14,622 nt of DNA from contig JBDSEA010000256.1 in NCBI GenBank assembly GCA_039920305.1, positions 1 to 14,622 on the forward strand, in the 5' to 3' direction. A program made the translations under genes and the position numbers. Shown here piece after piece: positions 1 to 7,565 of the stretch. The stretch's first letter is position 1; every line of letters begins with the position of its first letter. The stretch comes from DASRAJ01 sp039920305. GTDB lineage: Bacteria; Bacteroidota; Bacteroidia; Chitinophagales; UBA10324. The notes below the pieces were generated by a model. The model saw nothing but the letters and a program-made list of their open reading frames with translations. It was not told where the DNA came from and made no database searches.

Positions 1-78
1 AATAATTAAAAATTAAAAATATTTACCTTTCCGGATTATCCGGTCAGGATGAATGAAAAAAAAGTCTTCAATCCAATT

Positions 79-1278
79 TTATTGAACACGCTCATAAATG
101 ATTGCGGCGCCTTGCCCGACACCCACACACATGGTCGCCAATCCAAACTTTACTTTTCTTCTCTTCATCTCATGTAAAAGAGTAGTTGAAATTCTTGCGC
201 CGCTGCAACCAAGCGGATGCCCGAGCGCAATGGCCCCGCCATTCACGTTCACCCTTGCGCTATCCAGTTTCAAATCGCGCATGCAGGCGATGCACTGCGA
301 TGCAAATGCCTCATTCAGCTCAATTAAATCCAGTTCATCTGCATTTAATCCTGCACGCTGCAAAGCTTTTTGTGTCGCAGGCACAGGACCGATTCCCATA
401 CAGACAGGATCAACTCCGGCAACGGCCATCGAAACGATCTTTGCCAGCGGCTTTAATGAAAACTCTTTTACTGCATTCTCAGAAGCAAGCATCAGGCAAG
501 CGGCCCCATCATTAATACCCGAGGAATTTCCTGCCGTTACAGTACCCTCTTTTGTGAATGCCGGCTTTAGCGATGAAAGTTTTTCCATTGAGGTCCTGCG
601 GGGCTGTTCATCATTGAGTATTAAGACAGGTTCCCCTGATTTGCCTTCGGTTTCAACAGGTATTATTTCATTTTTAAATTTTCCTTCCTCAAAAGCCCGC
701 CAGTATTTTTGCTGTGAATCAAAGGCGAACAGATCCTGATCTTCCCGGCTTACATTCCATTTCTTCGCCACATTCTCTGCTGTTTCTCCCATCGTAAACG
801 GGTAATATTTCTCTGCCAGTTTTTTATTGGTGAAGCGCCATCCAAGAGTGGTATCATACACCTCCGCCTTTCTTCCAAAGGCATTTTCTGATTTGCCGAG
901 AACAAAGGGAGCGCGGCTCATGCTTTCTGCCCCGCCTGTTAAATAAAATGCTCCGTCACCGCACATGATACCCCGGGCGCCATGCATGATCGAATCAAGA
1001 CTGCTTGCACACAGCCGGTTGACTGTAGTCCCGGGAATTGAAACGGGTAAGCCTGCAATTAATGCAGCCATCCGTGCAACATTACGGTTGTCTTCACCTG
1101 CCTGGTTGGCAGCTCCGAAAATGATGTCCTCAATCCGGTAAACATCCACCTCCGGGTTTCTGGCAATGATTGCGCGAATCACATACGCAGCCAGATCATC
1201 AGGACGAATTGCGCTCAGAATGCCCCCGTATTTTCCGATCGGAGTGCGCAAAGCATCTACCACATATACAGAATTCAT
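79..1278 (-). CDS. Acetyl-CoA acyltransferase (thiolase, beta-ketoadipyl-CoA thiolase-like)
   Basis: A 399-residue type II thiolase that condenses or cleaves 3-oxoacyl-CoA in the cytosol. The nucleophilic cysteine lies in NRLCASS at residue 90, the GHPLG histidine is at about 354 and the second catalytic cysteine is at about 384 in ATMCVGVGQG. Features shared with the PaaJ/PcaF branch are QAGEDNRNVARMAAL, DTTLGWRF, GTVTAGNSSG, GIGPVPA and NEAFASQ. That branch makes 3-oxoadipyl-CoA thiolase of phenylacetate or aromatic catabolism, but no paa or pca gene is nearby, so a fatty-acid thiolase remains possible. The frame is open to a TTG at 1344, but the ATG at 1278 gives the normal family N-terminus (MNSVYVVDALRTP), and a TAnnTTTG box lies between the two starts. 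It is divergent from the DUF4293 gene. Usual NRLCGSG is NRLCASS here. Confidence 0.93.
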   Translation of the reverse strand: MNSVYVVDALRTPIGKYGGILSAIRPDDLAAYVIRAIIARNPEVDVYRIEDIIFGAANQAGEDNRNVARMAALIAGLPVSIPGTTVNRLCASSLDSIMHGARGIMCGDGAFYLTGGAESMSRAPFVLGKSENAFGRKAEVYDTTLGWRFTNKKLAEKYYPFTMGETAENVAKKWNVSREDQDLFAFDSQQKYWRAFEEGKFKNEIIPVETEGKSGEPVLILNDEQPRRTSMEKLSSLKPAFTKEGTVTAGNSSGINDGAACLMLASENAVKEFSLKPLAKIVSMAVAGVDPVCMGIGPVPATQKALQRAGLNADELDLIELNEAFASQCIACMRDLKLDSARVNVNGGAIALGHPLGCSGARISTTLLHEMKRRKVKFGLATMCVGVGQGAAIIYERVQ

Positions 1279-1305
1279 CGCAGATTTCTTTGGTATTTTC
1301 GCAGG

Positions 1306-1313
1306 CAAAAATA
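1306..1313 (-). promoter_or_regulatory. Candidate -7 promoter box for the thiolase
   Basis: The minus strand reads TATTTTTG, a perfect match to the Bacteroidota -7 consensus TAnnTTTG. It lies 27 nt upstream of the ATG at 1278, leaving room for a short leader. No good -33 TTTG was found at the usual 19-21 nt spacing. Its position downstream of the TTG at 1344 supports the ATG start. Confidence 0.35.
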
Positions 1314-1326
1314 AGTTTTCACCTCC

Positions 1327-1758
1327 ATGATTCAGCGTATTCAAACCTTGTGGCTTTTAATTGCAATGGCAGCGGGTGTGTCGCTGCTGTACCTGCCTGT
1401 CTGGCAAGCAGCAGAAGATACGCTGAGGGGAATGGAAAGTATTGGTGCAGCAAACCATCTTTATTTATTGCCATTTCCGCCCCTATTATTCATAACACAT
1501 GCTGTTTCAATTTTTACTTATAAAAAAAGAGTACTGCAGCTAAGATGGTGTAACATCAGCATCCTGTTTTTTATATTGTTTCTCATCACCACAATGATTG
1601 TTCTTCAGGTTGAAAATAAACTGCTTCAGAACTTTAAGCCGGAGGGATTCCAATGGGGGCTGATCCTGCCCTTCATCGGAATCGCATTCGATATTATGGC
1701 TAAGCGGGGAGTTAAAAAAGACGAAGCATTGATTCGCTCCATGGATCGCCTGAGATAG
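1327..1758 (+). CDS. DUF4293 family four-helix membrane protein
   Basis: A 143-residue integral membrane protein of unknown function, recognised as DUF4293, a family largely restricted to Bacteroidota. Visible marks are the MIQRIQTLWLL N-terminus and the C-terminal DEALIRSMDRLR tail. Four hydrophobic segments lie at about residues 8-26, 46-64, 76-94 and 109-124, with a basic cytosolic tail. The ATG is 48 bp from the divergent thiolase start. No Shine-Dalgarno is seen. recA follows on the same strand after about 119 bp. Length and layout are normal for the family. No biochemical role is known to me. Confidence 0.88.
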   Translation: MIQRIQTLWLLIAMAAGVSLLYLPVWQAAEDTLRGMESIGAANHLYLLPFPPLLFITHAVSIFTYKKRVLQLRWCNISILFFILFLITTMIVLQVENKLLQNFKPEGFQWGLILPFIGIAFDIMAKRGVKKDEALIRSMDRLR

Positions 1759-1877
1759 CATGAATATTTTACGCAGATGAGTCTTCCCAGAATTTTTGTG
1801 GATAATTAGAATTTGACAATCAGGATTTTTGCCGACCTTGTAAATGAATTTTTGATCGCAATAAAATCATACAGACT

Positions 1878-2912
1878 ATGGCAATGAATGCGCAGCAGGA
1901 AAAGATGAAAGCCCTTAAGCTGACTATGGAAAAAATAGATAAAGCCTACGGAAAAGGTACTATAATGAAGCTGGGCGATACCATGCTTGAACCCGTGGAA
2001 GTTATTTCTACCGGGTCACTTGGCGTTGATCTCGCACTCGGTGTGGGAGGTTTCCCAAAAGGCCGGGTGATTGAAATTTATGGTCCGGAGTCATCCGGAA
2101 AAACAACTCTTGCCCTTCATGCCATTGCGGAATCGCAAAAGAAGGGTGGCATCGCTGCCTTTATTGATGCAGAGCATGCGTTCGATAAATTGTATGCACA
2201 GAACCTGCATGTTGATGTAGAAAATCTTTTGATCTCCCAGCCTGACAATGGTGAGCAGGCCCTCGAAATCACTGAGAACCTCATCCGCTCCGGCGCTATT
2301 GACATCATCGTGATTGATTCCGTAGCAGCGCTCACACCCAAGGGAGAAATTGAAGGGGAGATGGGTGATTCTAAAATGGGATTGCACGCGCGCCTCATGT
2401 CACAGGCATTACGCAAGCTGACCGGCACCATCAGTAAAACAGGTTGCTGCTGCATATTCATTAACCAGCTTCGTGAAAAGATCGGTGTGATGTTTGGCAA
2501 TCCCGAAACCACCACCGGCGGTAATGCACTTAAGTTTTATGCTTCAGTAAGAATTGACATCCGCCGGATCGGGCAAATTAAAGATGGCGATGCGGTAGTG
2601 GGCAACCGCGCCCGGGTGAAGGTGGTGAAAAATAAAGTGGCTCCTCCTTTCCGGCAGGCAGAATTCGATATCATGTATGGAAAAGGGATCTCAAAAACAG
2701 GTGAGATCGTTGACATGGCCGTAGAGCTTAATGTGGTTCAAAAGAGCGGATCATGGTTCAGCTATGACGGAGATAAGCTCGGACAGGGAAGAGATTCAGT
2801 AGTTCAGCTCTTAAGAGACAATGCCGAGCTGGCAGATGAAATTGAAAAGAAGATCAAGGATAAAATTTTAGGTGGAGATACAAAGGCAGCGAAGAAGGAA
2901 GATAAAGAATAA
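1878..2912 (+). CDS. recA: Recombinase RecA
   Basis: A 344-residue RecA, the ATP-dependent strand-exchange protein of homologous recombination and co-protease in SOS induction. The Walker A motif GPESSGKT is at residues 69-76, the catalytic glutamate is E99 (DAEH), Walker B is IIVIDSVAAL at about 143-152, and the L2 loop begins at NQLREKIG (from 196) and continues through GNPETTTGGNALKF. The triple cysteine TGCCCIFINQ is typical of Bacteroidota RecA. The C-terminus is charged and lysine/acid rich, as usual. The ATG at 1878 gives the expected N-terminus. A clear LexA-type operator was not identified upstream. A DUF433 gene starts 18 bp after the stop and may be co-transcribed. Confidence 0.99.
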   Translation: MAMNAQQEKMKALKLTMEKIDKAYGKGTIMKLGDTMLEPVEVISTGSLGVDLALGVGGFPKGRVIEIYGPESSGKTTLALHAIAESQKKGGIAAFIDAEHAFDKLYAQNLHVDVENLLISQPDNGEQALEITENLIRSGAIDIIVIDSVAALTPKGEIEGEMGDSKMGLHARLMSQALRKLTGTISKTGCCCIFINQLREKIGVMFGNPETTTGGNALKFYASVRIDIRRIGQIKDGDAVVGNRARVKVVKNKVAPPFRQAEFDIMYGKGISKTGEIVDMAVELNVVQKSGSWFSYDGDKLGQGRDSVVQLLRDNAELADEIEKKIKDKILGGDTKAAKKEDKE

Positions 2913-2930
2913 TTATAGTAATTTTCTTTT

Positions 2931-3167
2931 ATGAATGAAAAGGTAATTAATATCGATCCTGAAATTCTCGGCGGAACACCGGTGTTCAATGGAACCCGGG
3001 TGCCAATCAAGAATTTATTTGATTATCTTGAAGCAGGAGAAACTATAGAAACTTTTCTGGACGATTTTGATGGAGTGAAAAAAAACCAGGTAGTGAAAGT
3101 CCTTGAGCTATCAGAAAAATTAGTTCGTACCACAACAGCGATTCTTCATGAAGATATTGCTGGATGA
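2931..3167 (+). CDS. DUF433 domain antitoxin (orphaned)
   Basis: A 78-residue protein matching the DUF433 family, a short helix-turn-helix-like antitoxin usually encoded just upstream of a DUF5615 PIN-like toxin. The family signature is visible in IDPEILGGTPVFNGTRVPI (about residues 8-26) and in the following DYLEAG...FLDDFDGV segment. The gene begins 18 bp after recA and overlaps by 20 bp a reading frame starting MKILLDECV, which is the start of the expected toxin. That toxin is broken by frameshifts, so this antitoxin has no working partner here. It may persist as a neutral leftover or still act on a toxin elsewhere. The intact frame and normal length suggest it could still be expressed. 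Confidence 0.85.
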   Translation: MNEKVINIDPEILGGTPVFNGTRVPIKNLFDYLEAGETIETFLDDFDGVKKNQVVKVLELSEKLVRTTTAILHEDIAG

Positions 3168-3482
3168 GTGCGTAACTAAAAAAAGTTAAAAATTACTTAC
3201 AAGATCACCCGACATTTGGTGTTTCAGAAATGAATTGGAATGGTTTAAAGAATGGAGAACTTTTAAACAGAGCTGTCGAAAATAATTTTGATATATTCTC
3301 ACCATTGATAAAAATATACTATTCAGCAAAACATTTCCAGGTATAATCTAACGATTGTAATCATTGATACAGCCTCAAGCAATATCATTGATGTATTAGC
3401 TGTGTTGAATCAATTTATAAAGCAAATTTATTCACTAAGAAAAAGAAAGTCATATAAAATATCATCACAGGAAATTACTTAA
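3148..3482 (+). pseudogene. DUF5615-type PIN-like toxin, broken by three frameshifts
   Basis: Reading across three frames reconstructs most of a DUF5615 toxin of about 110 residues. Frame 1 from ATG 3148 gives MKILLDECVTKK and hits TAA at 3187. The sequence resumes one frame over from about 3179, giving KNYLQDHPTFGVSEMNWNG, then LKNGELLNRAVENNFDIF. The next frame, from 3301, gives TIDKNILFSKTFP. The last frame, from 3342, gives YNLTIVIIDTASSN and runs to TAA at 3480-3482. The lesions fit one extra A in the A7 run at 3178-3184 and single lost bases near 3299 and 3340. Family marks are LLDEC, GLKNGELL and TIDKN. It overlaps the DUF433 antitoxin by 20 bp, the standard arrangement. Three independent lesions make sequencing error unlikely. 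Confidence 0.85.
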
Positions 3483-3525
3483 TACTGATTTAAAAAAAGT
3501 ACGCTTAAACTAAATCATAATCAAC

Positions 3526-3936
3526 ATGAAAAGATCAGCAACTGCTGTATGGAACGGCTCAGGAAAAGAGGGCGCCGGAACTTTATCAACACAAAGCGGG
3601 GTACTCAGCAACAGTAAATACTCCTCTGACTCGCGCTTCGAGCAAGGCATTGGCACCAATCCTGAAGAATTGATTGCGGCTGCACATGCAGGATGCTTCA
3701 CCATGAAGCTGACCTTTGTTTTGGGCGAAGCCGGATTTACTCCTGATTCGATTGAGACAAGTGCAGGAGTTGAATTAGATAAGGGTGCGCTCACAAACTC
3801 ACACCTGGTGGTAAAAGCAAAAGTGCCGGGCATCACTCCTGAAAAATTTAATGAGTGCGCTGAAGATGCAAAAGCAAACTGTCCTGTATCCAAGGCGCTG
3901 AATATGAACATTACCATGGAGGCGCAACTGGCTTGA
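3526..3936 (+). CDS. OsmC family peroxiredoxin
   Basis: A 136-residue OsmC-type thiol peroxidase that reduces organic hydroperoxides. The peroxidatic cysteine is C57 in AAHAGCFTM and the resolving cysteine is C119 in ANCPVSKA. The supporting arginine is R37 (SRFEQG), and the GTNPEELIAAA motif precedes C57. The C-terminal NITMEA strand is typical. An extra cysteine, C111, is present. The start ATG at 3526 gives the usual MKRSATAVWNG N-terminus. It stands alone between the dead toxin and the comM gene, and a weak terminator-like hairpin follows. Confidence 0.95.
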   Translation: MKRSATAVWNGSGKEGAGTLSTQSGVLSNSKYSSDSRFEQGIGTNPEELIAAAHAGCFTMKLTFVLGEAGFTPDSIETSAGVELDKGALTNSHLVVKAKVPGITPEKFNECAEDAKANCPVSKALNMNITMEAQLA

Positions 3937-3957
3937 TTTTAATTCAATTTTCCTTCG

Positions 3958-3978
3958 ATGATTTTGAAATGAAATCAT
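3958..3978 (+). terminator. Weak terminator-like hairpin after the osmC-type gene
   Basis: ATGATTT at 3958-3964 pairs with AAATCAT at 3972-3978 across a 7-nt loop. A T-rich stretch follows about 8 nt later. The stem is short and AT-rich, so termination here is only suggested. Confidence 0.25.
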
Positions 3979-4018
3979 TGGCTGATTATTTTTCTCAGTG
4001 TTAATTCCTTTCAAGCCC

Positions 4019-4026
4019 TACCTTTG
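4019..4026 (+). promoter_or_regulatory. Candidate -7 promoter box for the comM-type gene
   Basis: TACCTTTG matches the TAnnTTTG consensus exactly and ends only 5 nt before the ATG at 4032. If used, the transcript would start at or near that ATG (leaderless), or translation would begin at the in-frame ATG at 4071. No convincing -33 element was found at normal spacing. Confidence 0.35.
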
Positions 4027-4031
4027 ATTGT

Positions 4032-5630
4032 ATGGGTGATTTTGAATATACCGAGGAAGAAGATGAGCTGATGGATTCTGCGGATGGAGCTTCTTTAGCC
4101 AAAACATTTGCCAGTGCAGTAAACGGTATTGATGCCTTCACCGTCACTGTGGAGGTGAACATACTCTCGGGAATTAAAATTTTTGTCGTCGGGCTTCCTG
4201 ATAATGCGGTGAAAGAAAGCATTCACCGCATCGAGTCTGCGATCAAGTATCACCGCTACCGCATGCCGCGGAGGAAACTGGTGATTAACCTGGCACCGGC
4301 AGATGTTCGCAAGGAAGGCTCAGACTATGATCTGCCCATGGCAATCGGAATTCTTGCAGCCTCTAACCAGGTGAATGCAGCCAGCCTGGCGAAGTACCTC
4401 ATCATGGGAGAACTTTCACTCGATGGCAATCTGCAACCCATCAAGGGCGCATTACCCATTGCCATCCAGGCGAGAGCGGAAAAGTTTGAGGGGATTATTC
4501 TTCCCAAGCAAAATGCACGTGAAGCTGCGATCGTGAACAACCTGAAAGTGTATGGCGCAGAAACAATAAAGGATGTGGTGGACTTCTTCAATGGAGAAAA
4601 AGTGCTGGAGCAAACGATTGTTGACACGCGAAAGGAGTTCGAATATCAGCACGATCATCTTGAGTTTGACTTTTCGGATGTGAAGGGACAGGAGAACATC
4701 AAGCGGGCGCTGGAGATCGCAGCCGCAGGCGGACATAACCTGATTCTCATCGGTCCGCCGGGTGCGGGTAAAACCATGCTTGCAAAAAGGTTTCCTTCCA
4801 TACTTCCGCCGCTGTCATTGATGGAAGCACTGGAAACCACCAAGATTCATTCGGTGGCTGGCAAGCTTCCGCCCAATACATCCCTTGTTTCGATGCGCCC
4901 TTTTCGTGCCCCGCATCACACGGTAAGCAATATTGCCCTGGTTGGTGGCGGTGGCAATCCTCAGCCGGGTGAGATCTCACTATCGCACAATGGTGTTTTA
5001 TTTTTAGATGAGCTGCCTGAATTCAAGCGGGATGTACTGGAAGTTTTGCGCCAGCCGATGGAGGAGCGAAGAGTTACTATTTCACGCGCGAAAGCATCTG
5101 TTGAATACCCTGCCAGCTTTATGCTTATTGCTGCGATGAACCCCTGCCCCTGCGGTTATTATAATCACCCTGAAAAAGAATGCGTGTGTGCGCCCGGCGT
5201 AGTTCAGAAATATCTCAATAAAATTTCAGGACCGCTGCTGGATCGCATTGACCTGCATGTGGAAGTCACGCCGGTACCCTTTAAAGAATTGTCATCAAAG
5301 AAAAATTCTGAGAAGAGTGATAGCATCCGTGAGCGGGTAATTAAAGCAAGATTGATTCAGGAAAAAAGATTCAGCGGCCAGACAGGAATCTATTGCAATG
5401 CACAGATGAATACCAAGCTGATGCGTGAATTTTGTATCATTCCTGAAGCAGGTGAAACCCTGATCAAGACCGCCATGGAAAAGTTAGGATTATCGGCGCG
5501 TGCTTATGACCGCATTCTAAAAGTTTCACGCACCATTGCTGACCTTGCCGGAACCAGCGACATTCTTATTGAGCATCTTGCAGAAGCAATTCAGTACCGG
5601 AGCCTGGATAAGGAGAGCTGGGCAGCATGA
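4032..5630 (+). CDS. comM: ComM/YifB family AAA+ ATPase (Mg-chelatase-like)
   Basis: A 532-residue YifB/ComM protein. ComM is a hexameric branch-migration helicase that helps integrate incoming DNA during natural transformation. The N-terminal ChlI/Lon-like domain spans about residues 22-190 (KTFASAVNGID, VGLPDNAVKES, ALPIAIQAR). The AAA+ core has Walker A GPPGAGKT at 241-248 and Walker B GVLFLDELPEF at 321-331. Paired cysteines in NPCPCGY and ECVC (372-386) follow, and the C-terminal Mg-chelatase helical domain ends the protein. About 20 acidic residues precede the family's usual start near LAKTF. A second in-frame ATG at 4071 would shorten the protein to 519 residues. gldC lies downstream after about 200 bp. 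Confidence 0.95.
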   Translation: MGDFEYTEEEDELMDSADGASLAKTFASAVNGIDAFTVTVEVNILSGIKIFVVGLPDNAVKESIHRIESAIKYHRYRMPRRKLVINLAPADVRKEGSDYDLPMAIGILAASNQVNAASLAKYLIMGELSLDGNLQPIKGALPIAIQARAEKFEGIILPKQNAREAAIVNNLKVYGAETIKDVVDFFNGEKVLEQTIVDTRKEFEYQHDHLEFDFSDVKGQENIKRALEIAAAGGHNLILIGPPGAGKTMLAKRFPSILPPLSLMEALETTKIHSVAGKLPPNTSLVSMRPFRAPHHTVSNIALVGGGGNPQPGEISLSHNGVLFLDELPEFKRDVLEVLRQPMEERRVTISRAKASVEYPASFMLIAAMNPCPCGYYNHPEKECVCAPGVVQKYLNKISGPLLDRIDLHVEVTPVPFKELSSKKNSEKSDSIRERVIKARLIQEKRFSGQTGIYCNAQMNTKLMREFCIIPEAGETLIKTAMEKLGLSARAYDRILKVSRTIADLAGTSDILIEHLAEAIQYRSLDKESWAA

Positions 5631-5828
5631 TTTATACCTGGCACATTGCGGATTGGTGAGGACACCAAACGCGGGCAGAAAAAGTACCCCAATGAAACAT
5701 TCATACGCACCAAATTTACACTCTGCCCCAAAAGCTTTTGCCAATTCTACACATTAAATCCATTTCAGTCATTATAAATGGAGAATCTAATCTGTCGCTC
5801 AACTAAAACTGAAACCGGAAGTATCAAA

Positions 5829-6152
5829 ATGAAAACCTCACAGATCAATATTGCAATTTCACTGGATGAAACGAATATTCCTTCTGCTATCAGATGGGAA
5901 GCAACGGATGCGGAGCCGGGAAAACATGAGGCCACTGCAATGCTTCTTGCTTTTTGGGATCAGCAAACTCAGAATGGGTTAAGCATTGACCTGTGGACGA
6001 AGAACATGACCATCCCGGAAATGAATATTTTCCTCTATCAAACCATGCTTTCACTGTCTGATACCTTTCATCGCGCAACACAGGACAAACTGTTAAGTGA
6101 CGAGATGAAAAAATTTGCCAATGAGTTCTGGGAAAAGGTCAGGCAGAAATAA
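5829..6152 (+). CDS. gldC: Gliding motility protein GldC
   Basis: A 107-residue cytosolic protein closely resembling GldC. In Flavobacterium johnsoniae GldC is needed for efficient gliding, with an unclear molecular role. Shared features are the MKTSQINI N-terminus, IRWEATDAE, the IDLWTKNMTIPEM motif, and the tail LSDTFHRATQDK. The frame is open to an ATG at 5778, but the ATG at 5829 gives the family N-terminus and has a weak GGAAG 7-8 nt upstream. No other gld gene is in the window, so motility cannot be inferred from it alone; GldC also occurs in non-gliding Bacteroidota. A run of eight T follows the stop. nhaD is convergent, ending 19 bp away. Confidence 0.9.
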   Translation: MKTSQINIAISLDETNIPSAIRWEATDAEPGKHEATAMLLAFWDQQTQNGLSIDLWTKNMTIPEMNIFLYQTMLSLSDTFHRATQDKLLSDEMKKFANEFWEKVRQK

Positions 6153-6171
6153 TTTTTTTTCGCCGGGCTTA

Positions 6172-7440
6172 TTAAAGGCCCAATGTTTTTTCCGCCAGAT
6201 AAACCAGGATACCTGCAAAATATCCTAACAGGGCAGTGATGCTTATTTTTCGCAGGTACCAGAAAAATTCGATCTTTTCCATTCCCATTACTACTACCCC
6301 GGCTGCTGAGCCAATGATCAGGATGCTGCCGCCTGTTCCCGCACAAAATGCGATCATCTCCCATAATTTATCATCTGTTGGAAATTGAGAGAGCGGATAC
6401 ATCCCCATAGTTGCCGCCACCATGGGAACATTATCAATGATCGAGGAAAGCAGGCCCAGCGTGGTGACGATAAGGCTTTGATTACCGATCAATTGATCCA
6501 GCCACAGTGCTGTAATTTTTAATGTCCCGACGAATTCAAGCGCTGAAACGGCCAGTAATATTCCGAGAAAAAATAAAAGGCTCGGCAGGTCAATTTTTGA
6601 AATCACATGTGACACACGCAGATGCTTTCTATTCTCATGAGGCGCATGAATAATTTCTGTGACCAGCCACAGCACACCGAGCCCCGTCAGCATGCCCATA
6701 TATGGCGGAAGGTGCGTGATGGTTTTGAAAACAGGGATGAAAATAAGTACCCCGGTACCCAGAAGAAAAATGAGAATTGAAAAGGGGGCAGTCTTTGGCA
6801 TGCCGGAATCATTTTCAGGACGTAAAAATTTTCCTCTGACGAAAAATGACTGATACGCCAGCGGAACAAGCAGGCTTATTACAGATGGAAGAAACAATTC
6901 TTTCACAATATTGACTGCTGTGATTTGCCCCCCGATCCAAAGCATGGTAGTGGTAACATCACCAAGGGGGCTCCATGCACCACCGGCATTTGATGCAATG
7001 ATGATCATGCTTGCCATCACCATTCTTTCCCTCTTCTCATTAATAAGTTTTCTCAGCAGTGACACCATGACGATTGCCGTAGTAAGATTATCAAGCACGG
7101 GTGAAAGAAAAAAAGTGATGCCGCAAATAATCCACATCAGTTTCTTTTTTGAATTGGTTTTGAACAAACCCGTGATGATGCGAAATCCCTTATGGGCATC
7201 AATGAGCTCAACAATCGTCATGGCTCCCATAAGAAAAAACAAAATTTCTGCAATGGATGAGAGATGACCACTGAGATCATGCAATAGGCTGGATGGGTCA
7301 GTGTTACTATGAAACATTGACAAAAGCCAGCACATCACTCCTGTAAGAATTGCAGAAGCAGTTTTATTTACCCGCAGGGGATGCTCCAGTACAATTGCAG
7401 CATAACCAAGAAGAAAGACAATGCTAATGATCGTTTGCAT
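6172..7440 (-). CDS. nhaD: NhaD-type Na+/H+ antiporter
   Basis: A 422-residue inner-membrane antiporter of the NhaD family (ion transporter superfamily, related to ArsB). It exports Na+ or Li+ in exchange for protons. The first half carries SPVLDNLTTAIVMV (about 113-126) and NAGGAWSPLGDVTTTMLW (151-168). The second half carries SSIIDNVPMVAATMG and AGTGGSILIIGSAAG, the inverted-repeat counterpart helices. The protein is hydrophobic throughout, with about a dozen potential membrane helices. ATG at 7440 gives a normal length. It is divergent from the pirin gene, with a conspicuous hairpin between them. With kup and the kdp remnants it forms a monovalent-cation theme. Confidence 0.94.
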   Translation of the reverse strand: MQTIISIVFLLGYAAIVLEHPLRVNKTASAILTGVMCWLLSMFHSNTDPSSLLHDLSGHLSSIAEILFFLMGAMTIVELIDAHKGFRIITGLFKTNSKKKLMWIICGITFFLSPVLDNLTTAIVMVSLLRKLINEKRERMVMASMIIIASNAGGAWSPLGDVTTTMLWIGGQITAVNIVKELFLPSVISLLVPLAYQSFFVRGKFLRPENDSGMPKTAPFSILIFLLGTGVLIFIPVFKTITHLPPYMGMLTGLGVLWLVTEIIHAPHENRKHLRVSHVISKIDLPSLLFFLGILLAVSALEFVGTLKITALWLDQLIGNQSLIVTTLGLLSSIIDNVPMVAATMGMYPLSQFPTDDKLWEMIAFCAGTGGSILIIGSAAGVVVMGMEKIEFFWYLRKISITALLGYFAGILVYLAEKTLGL

Positions 7441-7476
7441 ACAAAACCGGCCGTTAAAAATAACAGGAAGACGCTA

Positions 7477-7510
7477 AAGGTGTCAGACACTTTTCAGTGT
7501 CCGACACCTT
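7477..7510. repeat. 34-nt near-perfect inverted repeat, REP-like
   Basis: AAGGTGTCAGACACT (7477-7491) pairs with AGTGTCCGACACCTT (7496-7510) across a TTTC loop, giving 15 bp with one A/C mismatch. Each arm is itself nearly palindromic (GTGTC-N-GACAC). It lies between the divergent starts of nhaD and the pirin gene, so a terminator role is unlikely. A REP-type mobile palindrome or a paired operator are the alternatives. No transposase is nearby. Confidence 0.75.
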
Positions 7511-7565
7511 ATGATCTCGCCGAACTATTTCACCTTCCCATGGGTTTACCTCAAAAATTTCCAAC

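Noticed and set aside
98..739. Long plus-strand open frame of 213 codons
   Set aside because: It is antisense to the thiolase, low-complexity in composition and without any family signature.
1279..1344. Upstream TTG start for the thiolase, with a GGAGGTG-like sequence on the minus strand
   Set aside because: The GGAGGT lies inside the extension (encoding GGE), the extra 22 residues are outside the family, and a -7 box lies downstream of the TTG.
1812..1854. TTGACA at 1813 and a TTTTTG at 1849 as a recA promoter
   Set aside because: The elements do not fit either the Bacteroidota or the sigma-70 spacing, so no promoter was called.
5653..5668. TTGGTG-AGGA-CACCAA hairpin between comM and gldC
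   Set aside because: Only a 6-bp stem with no T-run after it; too weak to call a terminator or repeat, though it shares GGTG/CACC ends with the stronger hairpin at 7477.
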